From CAG-303 sp034172985 (GTDB lineage Bacteria > Bacillota > Clostridia > Lachnospirales > Lachnospiraceae), in assembly GCA_034172985.1 (NCBI GenBank), contig JAXFDY010000189.1:1-64000 (forward strand): 64,000 bases of DNA. Direction: 5' to 3'. Every line of letters begins with the position of its first letter. Within the stretch, counting starts at the first letter, position 1. The notes below the pieces were generated by a model that was given only the letters and a program-made list of their open reading frames with translations, did no database searches and was not told the DNA's origin. Positions 16,037 to 24,632 of this stretch are shown here, piece after piece. Made by a program: the position numbers and the translations under genes.

Positions 16037-17080
16037 ATGATAAACGATTCTTATTCCGAAAACTTTTCCGGTCTCACAAAAAAACAGCGCAATGCTGTTT
16101 TCATGAATATGAGTGATGCAGTGATTACGATTAACGAAAATCAGGAAATTACATATATGAATCCTGCCGGTGAATCTATGTTTGGAATATCACTCAACGA
16201 AGCCCAAAGCAAACAGGTCAGCCAATGTCTCACAAACAAAAAAAGTAACCGCTCCTTCAACCGGCTGATACTGATGGCATTAAAAAGTTCCAAAAGCTCT
16301 GATAATGCCGTGGTTACTTTTGATAACGGAACAACAAAAAAAGTACTGAATATACGCATCAGCAGAATTAATCCAAAAGTTCCATCCGAAGGCATCATGC
16401 TGTTAGTGGAAGACATTACGGCCAAACATAATCTAAAAAAACATGAGCGTGACTGCGCCATTATTTTTGCAGGACTGATTGTCTGTATCTGTATCTATCT
16501 CATAACATGGAGTCTTCTGGAATTTACTTTAAATATTCATTTAAAAACAAGCAGCTATACACTGATGATTGAAGGAATCGCTTTTATTCTTTTTCTGGAG
16601 ATTATTTTTTTCACCAGCATGACACCGGGAGATATCGGTATTTTTACACGGCCAAAGAGATTACTTCAGACTTTTATGCAATCCATCCCTCTTGCAGCTG
16701 TCATATGCGCTTTAATGGTGATCCTAAATATTATTCTCCGGGTTATGGGACATCCTGTAAAGCCTTATTTTATCGGTGGTTCCATGGAAGGTGCATATAA
16801 CTATATTTTCACTGCTATTCTGCAGGAATTTTTATCAAGAGGTGTCATTCAGACTTCCGTCAAAGCCCTGATGCAGGTTCGCTACCAGAAATTTTTCAGT
16901 ATTTTTCTTACTTCTCTGCTTTTTGCACTGATGCACCTTCCATTTCAGGTTCCTTTTATGGCCGGAGCCTTTCTGCTAAGTATTGTACTTGGCATCATCT
17001 ATGAGAAACAGGAAAATATCTGGGGCTGTGCATTTCTCCATTGGAGCTGTGGATATCTGGCCATGTGTATGTTTTTTTAA
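16037..17080 (+). CDS. PAS domain fused to CPBP-family membrane protein
   Basis: 347 residues from the ATG at 16037 (AAGGA 7 nt upstream; an earlier ATG at 16010 lacks a site). Residues ~11-125 form a cytoplasmic PAS domain (FMNMSDAVITINENQEITYMN, then a VEDITAKH end). At least six hydrophobic segments follow from ~140. The C-terminal half matches the CPBP (Rce1/Abi) glutamic protease family: QEFLSRG (263-269) for EExxxR, LLFALMHLP with H300, and FLHWSCG with H335. The first Glu of EExxxR is Gln here, so proteolysis may be impaired. The domain pairing suggests a sensor controlling a membrane protease or scaffold. Function is inferred. Confidence 0.82.
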   Translation: MINDSYSENFSGLTKKQRNAVFMNMSDAVITINENQEITYMNPAGESMFGISLNEAQSKQVSQCLTNKKSNRSFNRLILMALKSSKSSDNAVVTFDNGTTKKVLNIRISRINPKVPSEGIMLLVEDITAKHNLKKHERDCAIIFAGLIVCICIYLITWSLLEFTLNIHLKTSSYTLMIEGIAFILFLEIIFFTSMTPGDIGIFTRPKRLLQTFMQSIPLAAVICALMVILNIILRVMGHPVKPYFIGGSMEGAYNYIFTAILQEFLSRGVIQTSVKALMQVRYQKFFSIFLTSLLFALMHLPFQVPFMAGAFLLSIVLGIIYEKQENIWGCAFLHWSCGYLAMCMFF

Positions 17081-17082
17081 AT

Positions 17083-17820
17083 TTAATAATCTACCTTCAT
17101 TAAACATAATCCTTCGGGAGGGGCGGTTGGTCCTGCCATTTTGCGGTCTTTGGCCTCCAGAATATCTTTCACCTGTTCTGGTGCCATATCTCCTCTCCCC
17201 ACTTCCAAAAGTGTTCCTACCAGTATCCGTACCATATTCTGCAGGAATCCCGTCCCATGAAATGTAAAATAAATATATCCTTTATTTCTCCGAATCTCTA
17301 TGCGGTCTACTATCCTTACCGTTGACTTTTTCATCTTGGGATTTCCACAAAAGCTCTTAAAATCATGTTCTCCAACCAGATAAGAAGCAGCCCTCTGCAT
17401 TTTGTCCACATCTACTTCTGTATTTAATCTGGTATAATATTTTCTATTAAAAACAGGTTTTACAGGTCCATCAAAACAGGTATAGCAATAAGTCTTCCCT
17501 GCCGCTTTATACCTTGCATGAAAACGTTCTGAAGCCTCTCTTACCTCTTCTACAGCAATATCATCCGGTAAATAACGATTCATATAATCTCTTATTTCCT
17601 CCGGTGTTTTATCAATATCCATTACGGCATTGGCAACCATGGCCCTGGCATGGACTCCTGCATCCGTTCTTCCTGCACCGATCACATCAACGAACTCTCC
17701 GCACATAATCTCTAACACTGATTCCAGTTTTCCCTGTATCGTATCTCTATCCGGCTGATGCTCCCATCCATAATATCTTGTCCCATCATAGCAAATCGTC
17801 ATTTTATAATTTTTCTTCAT
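17083..17820 (-). CDS. truA: tRNA pseudouridine(38-40) synthase
   Basis: 245 residues. TruA converts uridines 38-40 of the tRNA anticodon arm to pseudouridine. The catalytic aspartate D53 is in AGRTDAGVHA; YDGTRYYGWEHQP (11-23), ERFHARYKAAGKTY and FLQNMVRILVGTLLEVG are further family landmarks. AGGAG precedes the ATG and a consensus promoter lies upstream. Its stop is only 2 bp from the stop of the convergent PAS-CPBP gene, with no hairpin between. Confidence 0.95.
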   Translation of the reverse strand: MKKNYKMTICYDGTRYYGWEHQPDRDTIQGKLESVLEIMCGEFVDVIGAGRTDAGVHARAMVANAVMDIDKTPEEIRDYMNRYLPDDIAVEEVREASERFHARYKAAGKTYCYTCFDGPVKPVFNRKYYTRLNTEVDVDKMQRAASYLVGEHDFKSFCGNPKMKKSTVRIVDRIEIRRNKGYIYFTFHGTGFLQNMVRILVGTLLEVGRGDMAPEQVKDILEAKDRKMAGPTAPPEGLCLMKVDY

Positions 17821-17864
17821 ATCCCATAACTCCTGTCATTAATGCTCTATTATCTTCTTGTCGT

Positions 17865-17893
17865 ATTATATCTTTATTTATTTTTTTAGGCAA
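17865..17893 (-). promoter_or_regulatory. Promoter of truA
   Basis: TTGCCT (17893-17888), 17-nt A-rich spacer and TATAAT (17870-17865) on the minus strand. Confidence 0.7.
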
Positions 17894-17964
17894 CAAGAAT
17901 CTTCTTGACTTTCACCGCCGGATATATGACAATAATAATTATTATATTATAACAGAGGAATCTC

Positions 17965-19185
17965 ATGAAAACAGTAGGCTTAATTACAGAATACAACCCT
18001 TTTCACAAAGGTCATAAATTTCACATAGAAATGTCCAGACAACTTACAGGCTCAGACTATGTCGTAGTGCTCATGAGCGGAAATTATGTCCAGAGAGGAG
18101 AACCAGCCTTTTTTGACAAGTATCTTCGCGCCCGCATCGCTCTGGAACAGGGTGCTGATCTGGTATTAGAGCTGCCGGTTCTCTATGCCACAGGAAGTGC
18201 CGAACTCTTCGCCAGCGGCTCCGTGTCTATTCTTGACCGTCTTGGTATGATTGACAGTATCTGCTTTGGAAGTGAAAACGCATCTGTGCAGGAACTGCAG
18301 ACGATTGCGGAAATTCTTGCAGAAGAACCACCGGCTTATCAGACATCTCTAAAATCTCATTTAAAATCCGGCTTATCCTTTCCCGCAGCAAGAGCCCGGG
18401 CAGTTCTTGACTATGTGGGCAGTAATAATGAAAAAATAAACCAAATATTAAGTTCACCAAATCATATTTTAGGAATTGAATATCTGAAATCCTTAAAAAA
18501 ACGGAAAAGTTCCATATGTCCTTATACCATTTCCCGTATTCATTCCGGATACCATGATACGGAGGAATGCCATCGTTTTTACTCAGCCAGTGCACTGCGA
18601 AATGTCATGGATAAAGCTCTGTTTTACGACAGCCTTTCAGAGATCAGTCCCTGTTACAAAGATTTTCTCAAAGATTATGGTCCTATTACTCCAAATGATT
18701 TTTCGCTGATTTTGGGTGAGAAATTATTAAATCAGACGGAAGATAGCCTTTCCGGTTTTCTGGATATCAGTAGAGATCTGGCTCGCTCTATTTTAAATAA
18801 ACGTAATGCTTTTCAGGATTTTGACAGTTTTATTTCCCTGATAAAATCAAAGAATCTGACTTATACCAGAATTTCCCGCTGTCTGATTCATCTATTGCTG
18901 GGAATTACAAATGAACTGGCCGCAATGGAAAAAAAATGCGATGGCCCTTCTTATGTGCGTGTCTTAGGATTTCGAAAATCCAGTCAGGAATTATTAAAGA
19001 AAATCTCACCAGATATTTCCCTGCTCACTAAAATGACAGCATATGAACCATGTTTATCTACTGAATTTGACCAAATGCTTTTCCACGCAAACCTCTATGG
19101 AGATCACTTATACCGAATGGTACTTATGAATAAATATCATACAGAAATCCCCGGAGAATTTAACCGGAAATTTATTGTATCATAG
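17965..19185 (+). CDS. tmcAL: tRNA(Met) cytidine acetate ligase
   Basis: 406 residues. TmcAL activates acetate with ATP and acetylates C34 of elongator tRNA-Met, giving accurate AUG decoding. The nucleotidyltransferase-like N-terminus has NPFHKGH (10-16), followed by VLMSGNYVQRGEPAF and LELPVLYATGSAE. The C-terminal half is helical with KR-rich RNA-binding stretches. Length fits the family. GAGG lies upstream of the ATG. It is divergent from truA, another tRNA modification gene, and ends next to a large palindrome. Confidence 0.93.
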   Translation: MKTVGLITEYNPFHKGHKFHIEMSRQLTGSDYVVVLMSGNYVQRGEPAFFDKYLRARIALEQGADLVLELPVLYATGSAELFASGSVSILDRLGMIDSICFGSENASVQELQTIAEILAEEPPAYQTSLKSHLKSGLSFPAARARAVLDYVGSNNEKINQILSSPNHILGIEYLKSLKKRKSSICPYTISRIHSGYHDTEECHRFYSASALRNVMDKALFYDSLSEISPCYKDFLKDYGPITPNDFSLILGEKLLNQTEDSLSGFLDISRDLARSILNKRNAFQDFDSFISLIKSKNLTYTRISRCLIHLLLGITNELAAMEKKCDGPSYVRVLGFRKSSQELLKKISPDISLLTKMTAYEPCLSTEFDQMLFHANLYGDHLYRMVLMNKYHTEIPGEFNRKFIVS

Positions 19186-19197
19186 GATGAGCCAAGG

Positions 19198-19247
19198 GAC
19201 AAATGGACATAAAATACATGCTTGCATGTATTTTATGTCCATTTGTC
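19198..19247. repeat. 50-bp near-perfect palindrome
   Basis: Two 24-bp arms that are perfect reverse complements (19198-19221 and 19224-19247) are separated by TT. The arms begin GACAAATGGACATAAAATAC. It sits between the convergent tmcAL and DUF711 genes. No T-run follows on either strand, so it is not a typical intrinsic terminator. Confidence 0.9.
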
Positions 19248-19278
19248 GGGTAAATCATAGTTAGAGGCTTTTGACTCT

Positions 19279-20643
19279 TTAGTTCTTAAAGCTATGAATT
19301 GGGGCAGGAATTCTTCCTCCTCTGTTCACAAACGCCTCACATGAGAATTTATTTACAGGCATAATCGGTGCATATCCTAATAATCCGCCGAATTCTACAG
19401 TTTCTCCTACGCCTTTTCCTATGACAGGAATCACACGGACTGCTGTGGTCTTCTGGTTAATCATACCGATGGCAGATTCATCTGCAATCACACCGGAAAT
19501 AGTAGTTGCCGGTGTATCACCAGGAATTGCGATCATATCAAGTCCGACAGAACATACACATGTCATGGCTTCTAATTTTTCCAAGGTTAATGCGCCTTCA
19601 TTCACCGCATCTATCATACCCTGATCCTCACTGACAGGAATAAATGCCCCGCTTAAACCTCCTACATAAGAAGATGCCATAACACCACCCTTCTTTACCT
19701 GATCATTTAATAAGGCCAGTGCCGCAGTTGTACCCGGAGCTCCGGCTCTCTCTAAACCGATTTCCTCCAGAATCTCTGCCACAGAATCTCCTACTGCCGG
19801 TGTTGGTGCCAGAGATAAATCGATAATACCAAACGGAACACCTAATCTTCTGGAAGCTTCCTGTGCCACAAACTGTCCCACTCTCGTCACCTTGAATGCT
19901 GTCTTTTTAATAGTTTCACACAGCACCTCAAAGTTCTCTCCTCTGACTTTGCTCAATGCATTTTTAACTACTCCCGGTCCGCTGACACCTACATTAATAA
20001 TCGCATCAGCCTCTGTCACTCCATGGAATGCACCTGCCATAAACGGATTATCATCCGGAGCATTACAGAATACTACAAGCTTAGCACATCCAAGACAATC
20101 ATTTTCTTTCGTCAGTTCTGCAGTTTCTAAGATTTTTTCTCCCAAGAGCTTAATCGCATCCATGTTCAGGCCTGTTTTTGTAGAACCTACATTGACAGAG
20201 CTACACACAACGTCTGTAGTTGCCAGTGCCTGAGGAATAGACTTAATCAGATTTTCTTCTGACGGAGTCATTCCTTTTGATACAAGTGCAGAATAACCGC
20301 CTAAGAAATTAACCCCGACAGCCTTTGCTGCTCTGTCCAAAGTCTGTGCAATCGTGACAAAATCCTCCGGTGTCTTGCATGCAGATGCACCTACTAACGC
20401 AATCGGAGTAACTGATATTCTCTTATGCACAATCGGAATTCCGATTTCTTTGCTGATTTCATTTCCTGTTTCTACCAGTTTTGCTGCCTTAGTCGTAATC
20501 TTATGATAAATTTTTTCATTCAGCTTATTCAAATCACTGTCAATACAATCCAAAAGACTAATACCCATGGTAATCGTACGAACATCAAGGTTCTCATGTT
20601 CTACCATGTTATTGGTCTCATTTACTTCAAATATATTAATCAT
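19279..20643 (-). CDS. DUF711 / PFL family protein
   Basis: 454 residues of the UPF0210 (DUF711) family, whose fold resembles pyruvate formate-lyase, although no radical function is established. The sequence is typical in length and Gly/Ala-rich (VGVSGPGVVKNAL, GAPGTTAALALLNDQ, SSYVGGLSGAFIPVSEDQGM). It is soluble. It lies 29 bp after an ACT-domain gene; this ACT-DUF711 pair is conserved across Firmicutes, which implies a joint function. AAAGGA precedes the ATG. Confidence 0.9.
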   Translation of the reverse strand: MINIFEVNETNNMVEHENLDVRTITMGISLLDCIDSDLNKLNEKIYHKITTKAAKLVETGNEISKEIGIPIVHKRISVTPIALVGASACKTPEDFVTIAQTLDRAAKAVGVNFLGGYSALVSKGMTPSEENLIKSIPQALATTDVVCSSVNVGSTKTGLNMDAIKLLGEKILETAELTKENDCLGCAKLVVFCNAPDDNPFMAGAFHGVTEADAIINVGVSGPGVVKNALSKVRGENFEVLCETIKKTAFKVTRVGQFVAQEASRRLGVPFGIIDLSLAPTPAVGDSVAEILEEIGLERAGAPGTTAALALLNDQVKKGGVMASSYVGGLSGAFIPVSEDQGMIDAVNEGALTLEKLEAMTCVCSVGLDMIAIPGDTPATTISGVIADESAIGMINQKTTAVRVIPVIGKGVGETVEFGGLLGYAPIMPVNKFSCEAFVNRGGRIPAPIHSFKN

Positions 20644-20672
20644 AATGATAAATCCTTTCTCTCACCGGCCAG

Positions 20673-20945
20673 TTAAATTCTGTGCATTGCATTAAAAATA
20701 TCTTCTGACTGCATCTTAATCTGAACGCCAATTTCATCACCTAATGATGATAATTCATCTGAAAGCTGGCTGAATTCCTTCTGTGCTGCATTTGCGTCTA
20801 CAATCATCATCATATTGAAATATCCCTGAACAATTGTCTGGGAAATATCAAGAATGTTTACACTGTTCTCTGCCAAATATGTACATACTTTTGCGATAAT
20901 ACCTACGGTATCCTTACCAACTACTGTAATAATTGTCTTTTTCAT
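20673..20945 (-). CDS. ACT domain protein (UPF0237)
   Basis: 90 residues that are essentially one ACT domain: KKTIITVVGKDTVGIIAKVCTYLAENSVNI and a C-terminal alpha/beta repeat. ACT domains bind small ligands, often amino acids. The start is the ATG at 20945 with AAGGAAA upstream; the open frame runs 25 codons further but without a site. It is the first gene of the ACT-DUF711 unit, and may regulate or sense for DUF711. That link is inferred from gene order only. Confidence 0.9.
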   Translation of the reverse strand: MKKTIITVVGKDTVGIIAKVCTYLAENSVNILDISQTIVQGYFNMMMIVDANAAQKEFSQLSDELSSLGDEIGVQIKMQSEDIFNAMHRI

Positions 20946-20991
20946 TTTAAAAATTTCCTTCCTATATGGTAAAATTTGCACTATTCTATGT

Positions 20992-21020
20992 ATTGTACTT
21001 GAATATGCCACAAATTTCAA
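20992..21020 (-). promoter_or_regulatory. Promoter of ACT-DUF711 unit
   Basis: TTGAAA (21020-21015), 17-nt spacer and TACAAT (20997-20992) on the minus strand. Confidence 0.6.
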
Positions 21021-21038
21021 TACTAAATTCCTTTTTTA

Positions 21039-21836
21039 TCAGAATTCAAAACATTCTGAGCATTCACTTCTGGGAGCTACCGACATATAAAAATCATCTG
21101 CCCGATATTCACTATCACTCATATTTACTTCCATACGGACACTTTCATAAGCCAGCTCAGGATAATTATTTTCCTTACTGAGATGTCCTAAAAAAATACG
21201 TTTCATCTTATCTGACAAGACTGCATCCAGAAGCTGTCCTGACATTTCATTGCATAAATGACCATATTTTCCTAAAATACGCTGTTTTAACTGATATGGA
21301 TAGCTTCCTGTCTGTAACATACGAATGTCATGATTCGCCTCCAGCAAGATGGCATCCAGTCCTTTCAGATGCTCCACCGTATAGTCGGTATATACCCCCA
21401 GATCTGTGGCCACTGCCACACTTTTTTTCCCGGATTCCACACGGTAAGCAACCGGATTGGCTGCATCATGTGAAATTCTGAATGGTTTTAAAGTCAGAGA
21501 ATTTACCTGAAAATCCTGATCCGGTTCAACTTCCCGAAACAGACCTTCCGGTATCTTTCCAAGGGAAGATACCCTTTTGATATAATTTAAAGTCTCCCTT
21601 GTTCCGTACATAGGAATTTCATACCTTCTGGCCATAACGCCCAACCCTTTGATATGGTCTGAATGTTCATGGGTAATAAAAATGCCATCCAAATCCTGCC
21701 CATCCAGCTCCAATTGGTGAAGCCCCGCTTCTATGGCCTTTTTACTGATACCTGCATCAATTAATATATGTGTATTCTCATCGCCTACATAAATACAGTT
21801 TCCACTGCTTCCGCTGGCTATGCTGCATATTCTCAT
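21039..21836 (-). CDS. MBL-fold metallo-hydrolase (WalJ/YycJ-like)
   Basis: 265 residues of the metallo-beta-lactamase fold. The metal site is THEHSDH (55-61); further ligands are likely in FRISHDAANP, VATDLG and GHLSKEN. The N-terminus ICSIASGSSGNC matches the YycJ/WalJ group, proposed to act as an exonuclease linked to the WalRK system or mismatch repair. walRK is not here. It lies 34 bp after pepD and is probably co-transcribed. GAGAGGT precedes the ATG. Confidence 0.9.
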   Translation of the reverse strand: MRICSIASGSSGNCIYVGDENTHILIDAGISKKAIEAGLHQLELDGQDLDGIFITHEHSDHIKGLGVMARRYEIPMYGTRETLNYIKRVSSLGKIPEGLFREVEPDQDFQVNSLTLKPFRISHDAANPVAYRVESGKKSVAVATDLGVYTDYTVEHLKGLDAILLEANHDIRMLQTGSYPYQLKQRILGKYGHLCNEMSGQLLDAVLSDKMKRIFLGHLSKENNYPELAYESVRMEVNMSDSEYRADDFYMSVAPRSECSECFEF

Positions 21837-21870
21837 ATGTTACCTCTCTTATCTCATCCTCATAGGTCCT

Positions 21871-23310
21871 TTACCCCTGCTCAATCAAGGCTCTGACAAA
21901 CCGGTAGATTTTTTCCGTTGAGGGAATGCTGAGTTTTTCTTCCGATGTATGAATATCATACATCTGGGGTCCGAAAGATATTATATCAAGCTTTGGATTT
22001 TTCTGCAATAAATATCCGCACTCCAAACCTGCATGAATTACATTTATTTTCGGTTCTTCCTGAAACATATCACGATAGAGCTCTGTCATTTTCTCCCGAA
22101 GCCTGGATTGTTTCTTAAAGGACCATTCCGGATAATCGCCTGTCACAGTCACTTCCCCTCCCAGATAACCAGCCAGCATAGAAAGCTGACTGATCAGATG
22201 CTGTTTTCTGGAATGGACCGAACTGCGTACAGAAGTGCAGCTTTCCAGTCTTGTCTGGTTTAGATCAAAAATCCCAAGATTTGCTGAAGTTTCCACTAGG
22301 CCCGGAATATCCTGACTCATTGCTCTGATTCCGTTTGGTACAAAATTCAAATACATCAGAAGTTTTTCTGTAGATTTTCTATCCAGTACTTCCTCACTGC
22401 CCTCTCCTTCTATAGATAAGAGAAAAGAAATATCAGGATCAGAAGTGGCATATTCCTCTCTTATTACTTTCTCCAAATCCTTTATTTTACCCGCATACGC
22501 TTCTGCTTTTTGATGCTCTCCCACAAATCGTGTAACACACATTCTTGGAATTGCATTATCTTTTCCGCCTCCTGTCACCGAAATAATTCCGATTTCTCCA
22601 TAAGAGCCCAAAAAATCTCCTAAAATTCTTCCCATCAGTATATTTGCATTGGCACGCTCTTTATCAATCTCCACTCCTGAATGTCCGCCCTTCAGTCCTC
22701 TTACAGTCAGTGAGAAAACAGTTCCCTGCTTTTTGATTCCGGATAAGGGTATCACAGTGTGAACTTTGGCACCACCTGCACAGCCTGCCGTAAAGATTCC
22801 TTCATCCTCACTGTCAAGATTCAGCACATAACTTCCTGTAATACAGGATAAATCGATATTCATAGCTCCGTCCATACCCGTTTCCTCATCTGTGGTAAAA
22901 ATAACTTCCAGCTGTGGATGGGATAATTCTTCATCATCTAAAATGGCAAGGGCTATGGCTACTGCAATACCATCATCCGCTCCCAATGTCGTATCTTTTG
23001 CGGTCAGGTATTCCCCCTCTACCATTAATTCAATCGGATCCTTATAGAAATCATGCTTCGAACCCGGTACTTTTTCCGTAACCATATCCAGATGTCCCTG
23101 AATAATAATTCCTCTTTCGTTTTCTCTACCTGCCGATGATTGCTTTCGAATAATAACATTATTCCATGCATCCTGATATACTTCCAGATTTCGTTTCTTT
23201 GCAAATGCCACACAATAATCACTGATTTCCCTGGTATTTCCGGAACCTCTCGGGATCTTTGAAATTTCTTCGAAATAGTAAAAAACTTTTTCAGGCTTTA
23301 ACTCCATCAT
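21871..23310 (-). CDS. pepD: Aminoacyl-histidine dipeptidase
   Basis: About 479 residues of the M20 metallopeptidase family that cleaves Xaa-His dipeptides such as carnosine. Zinc-site motifs are QGHLDMV (~75-81), TLGADDGIAVA and TTDEETGMDGA, with a GHSGVEI dimer-domain segment and AGLECGYL late. Two ATGs (23310, 23307) follow the AAGGAAG site; the first is used. The frame upstream of them is open only to a TTG. Full length for PepD. Confidence 0.92.
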   Translation of the reverse strand: MMELKPEKVFYYFEEISKIPRGSGNTREISDYCVAFAKKRNLEVYQDAWNNVIIRKQSSAGRENERGIIIQGHLDMVTEKVPGSKHDFYKDPIELMVEGEYLTAKDTTLGADDGIAVAIALAILDDEELSHPQLEVIFTTDEETGMDGAMNIDLSCITGSYVLNLDSEDEGIFTAGCAGGAKVHTVIPLSGIKKQGTVFSLTVRGLKGGHSGVEIDKERANANILMGRILGDFLGSYGEIGIISVTGGGKDNAIPRMCVTRFVGEHQKAEAYAGKIKDLEKVIREEYATSDPDISFLLSIEGEGSEEVLDRKSTEKLLMYLNFVPNGIRAMSQDIPGLVETSANLGIFDLNQTRLESCTSVRSSVHSRKQHLISQLSMLAGYLGGEVTVTGDYPEWSFKKQSRLREKMTELYRDMFQEEPKINVIHAGLECGYLLQKNPKLDIISFGPQMYDIHTSEEKLSIPSTEKIYRFVRALIEQG

Positions 23311-23367
23311 CTTTCTTCCTTTCCTCAATCATTCCTGTAATGCATATTTTTTCCTGATTATTTATAT

Positions 23368-23396
23368 ATTATATTGATACAAAACGGATATTTCAA
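23368..23396 (-). promoter_or_regulatory. Promoter of pepD
   Basis: TTGAAA (23396-23391), 17-nt spacer and TATAAT (23373-23368) on the minus strand. It overlaps the upstream region of the divergent YlbJ-like gene. Confidence 0.7.
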
Positions 23397-23404
23397 TACA
23401 TAAA

Positions 23405-24337
23405 ATGAAAAAGTCATTTTTCCCCCTTATATTAATCTCTTTGTTTTTTTTAATGCTGTTTCAGTCCGCTGCCACCTTCCGTGGAGCATTAAGCGGGCTG
23501 AATCTCTGGCTTTTTACCATTATTCCGTCGCTTCTGCCTTATATGATTATTTCTTCATACATGACAGAAAGCGGTAGTTTTCAATATCTGTCCCGCTTTC
23601 TGTCTCCTGTTACAAAACACCTTTTTCATTTGTCTGATAGCTGTGGCTATGTCATTTTATTAGGATTTCTTTGTGGATATCCAATTGGAAGCAAACTATC
23701 CGCTGATTTAGTAAAAAAGGGAGAAATCACTGCCAGAGAAGGCCAGATTCTTCTTGCATTCTGCAATAACGTAAGTCCTGCATTTTTGATTACTTATTTA
23801 GCAGACCAGATTATCTGCCTTCCAGCTTTGCGCACACTACTGATTTCCATAATGATTCTTGTTCCCCTCCTCTTTGGCATATTTATTTCCCGTTTATCCT
23901 CATGGTTATTTCCCACAACAGGAAATCCTTCTTTCCACTACAGACAGCAGGAAAGAAAAGAAGCATCCATTGACTCATGCATTATCTCCAGTTTTGAAAA
24001 TATCTTCAAACTTGGAGGATATATTATTTTATTCTCCATTCTCAACGAATTTTTGCGTCTTTTACTCATTCAGACTCCGGAATTGCAATACCGAATCTGC
24101 TCATTTCTTGAAATCACTTCCGGACTGACTACTTATACACAATATTCTGTTACTAATGCGGTACGATTTACTGAATGTGCTGCTTTTACCGCTTTCGGAG
24201 GTATTTGCTGTCTGGCACAGACCCACAGCATGATACAGGGAAGTGGATTAAGCCTTCGCATTTACTTTGTCAGCAAACTGGCAATCGCAGGTATCACTTT
24301 CCTTCTCTGCAGTTTTTTATATCATATGCTCTATTGA
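23405..24337 (+). CDS. YlbJ-like nucleoside-recognition (Gate) membrane protein
   Basis: 310-residue integral membrane protein with about eight hydrophobic segments. The core SGLNLWLFTIIPSLLPYMI and GFLCGYPIGSKLSADLVKKG followed by LLAFCNNVSPAFL match the sporulation protein YlbJ / SpmA-like nucleoside-recognition family. It is shorter than Bacillus YlbJ. In spore formers YlbJ is needed for normal spore formation; that role here is inferred. The ribosome binding site is weak, and the divergent pepD promoter overlaps its upstream region. Confidence 0.8.
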   Translation: MKKSFFPLILISLFFLMLFQSAATFRGALSGLNLWLFTIIPSLLPYMIISSYMTESGSFQYLSRFLSPVTKHLFHLSDSCGYVILLGFLCGYPIGSKLSADLVKKGEITAREGQILLAFCNNVSPAFLITYLADQIICLPALRTLLISIMILVPLLFGIFISRLSSWLFPTTGNPSFHYRQQERKEASIDSCIISSFENIFKLGGYIILFSILNEFLRLLLIQTPELQYRICSFLEITSGLTTYTQYSVTNAVRFTECAAFTAFGGICCLAQTHSMIQGSGLSLRIYFVSKLAIAGITFLLCSFLYHMLY

Positions 24338-24432
24338 CAGCCATTCCCTACTTACAATTCTACGCAAAAAGCAACCATATTGTCCGGCTCATTTTTTACG
24401 TAAATTTTTTCCGGTTTTTACTAATTTTACTG

Positions 24433-24513
24433 CTATTCGCCCATTCTCCTCACAATATCCAGCAGGACCTGTGCGCCTTCATAAAAATCCTGGTTATCTT
24501 CCTGATTTTTCAT
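24433..24513 (-). CDS. Small ORF, 26 residues, unknown
   Basis: Predicted product of 26 residues, starting MKNQEDNQDFYEGAQ and ending VRRMGE, strongly charged with no membrane segment. Support is the strong AGGAGG 6 nt before the ATG at 24513, in a 295-bp gap that otherwise holds only a terminator (24575-24619). Its transcript would have to start after that terminator or read through it. I do not recognise a family. It could be a small regulatory protein or an upstream-type peptide; it may also be fortuitous. Confidence 0.5.
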   Translation of the reverse strand: MKNQEDNQDFYEGAQVLLDIVRRMGE

Positions 24514-24574
24514 AAATTTCCTCCTAATGTTTCAATTCATTTCCATTTTATCAGATAATTGTGACGACTATATG

Positions 24575-24624
24575 AAAAGACATATCCAAAGCAATTTTCT
24601 TACTCTGGATATGTCTTTTTATCT
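24575..24624. terminator. Terminator after coiled-coil gene
   Basis: A 14-bp stem (AAAAGACATATCCA 24575-24588 with TGGATATGTCTTTT 24606-24619). T-runs border it on both strands, so it may stop the minus-strand coaD unit and plus-strand read-through from the YlbJ-like gene. Confidence 0.75.
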
Positions 24625-24632
24625 CTGTATCA

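Noticed and set aside
17905..17954. Candidate tmcAL promoter (TTGACT or ATGACA with nearby AT-rich boxes)
   Set aside because: No -10 with suitable spacing that also leaves room for a leader before the ribosome binding site.
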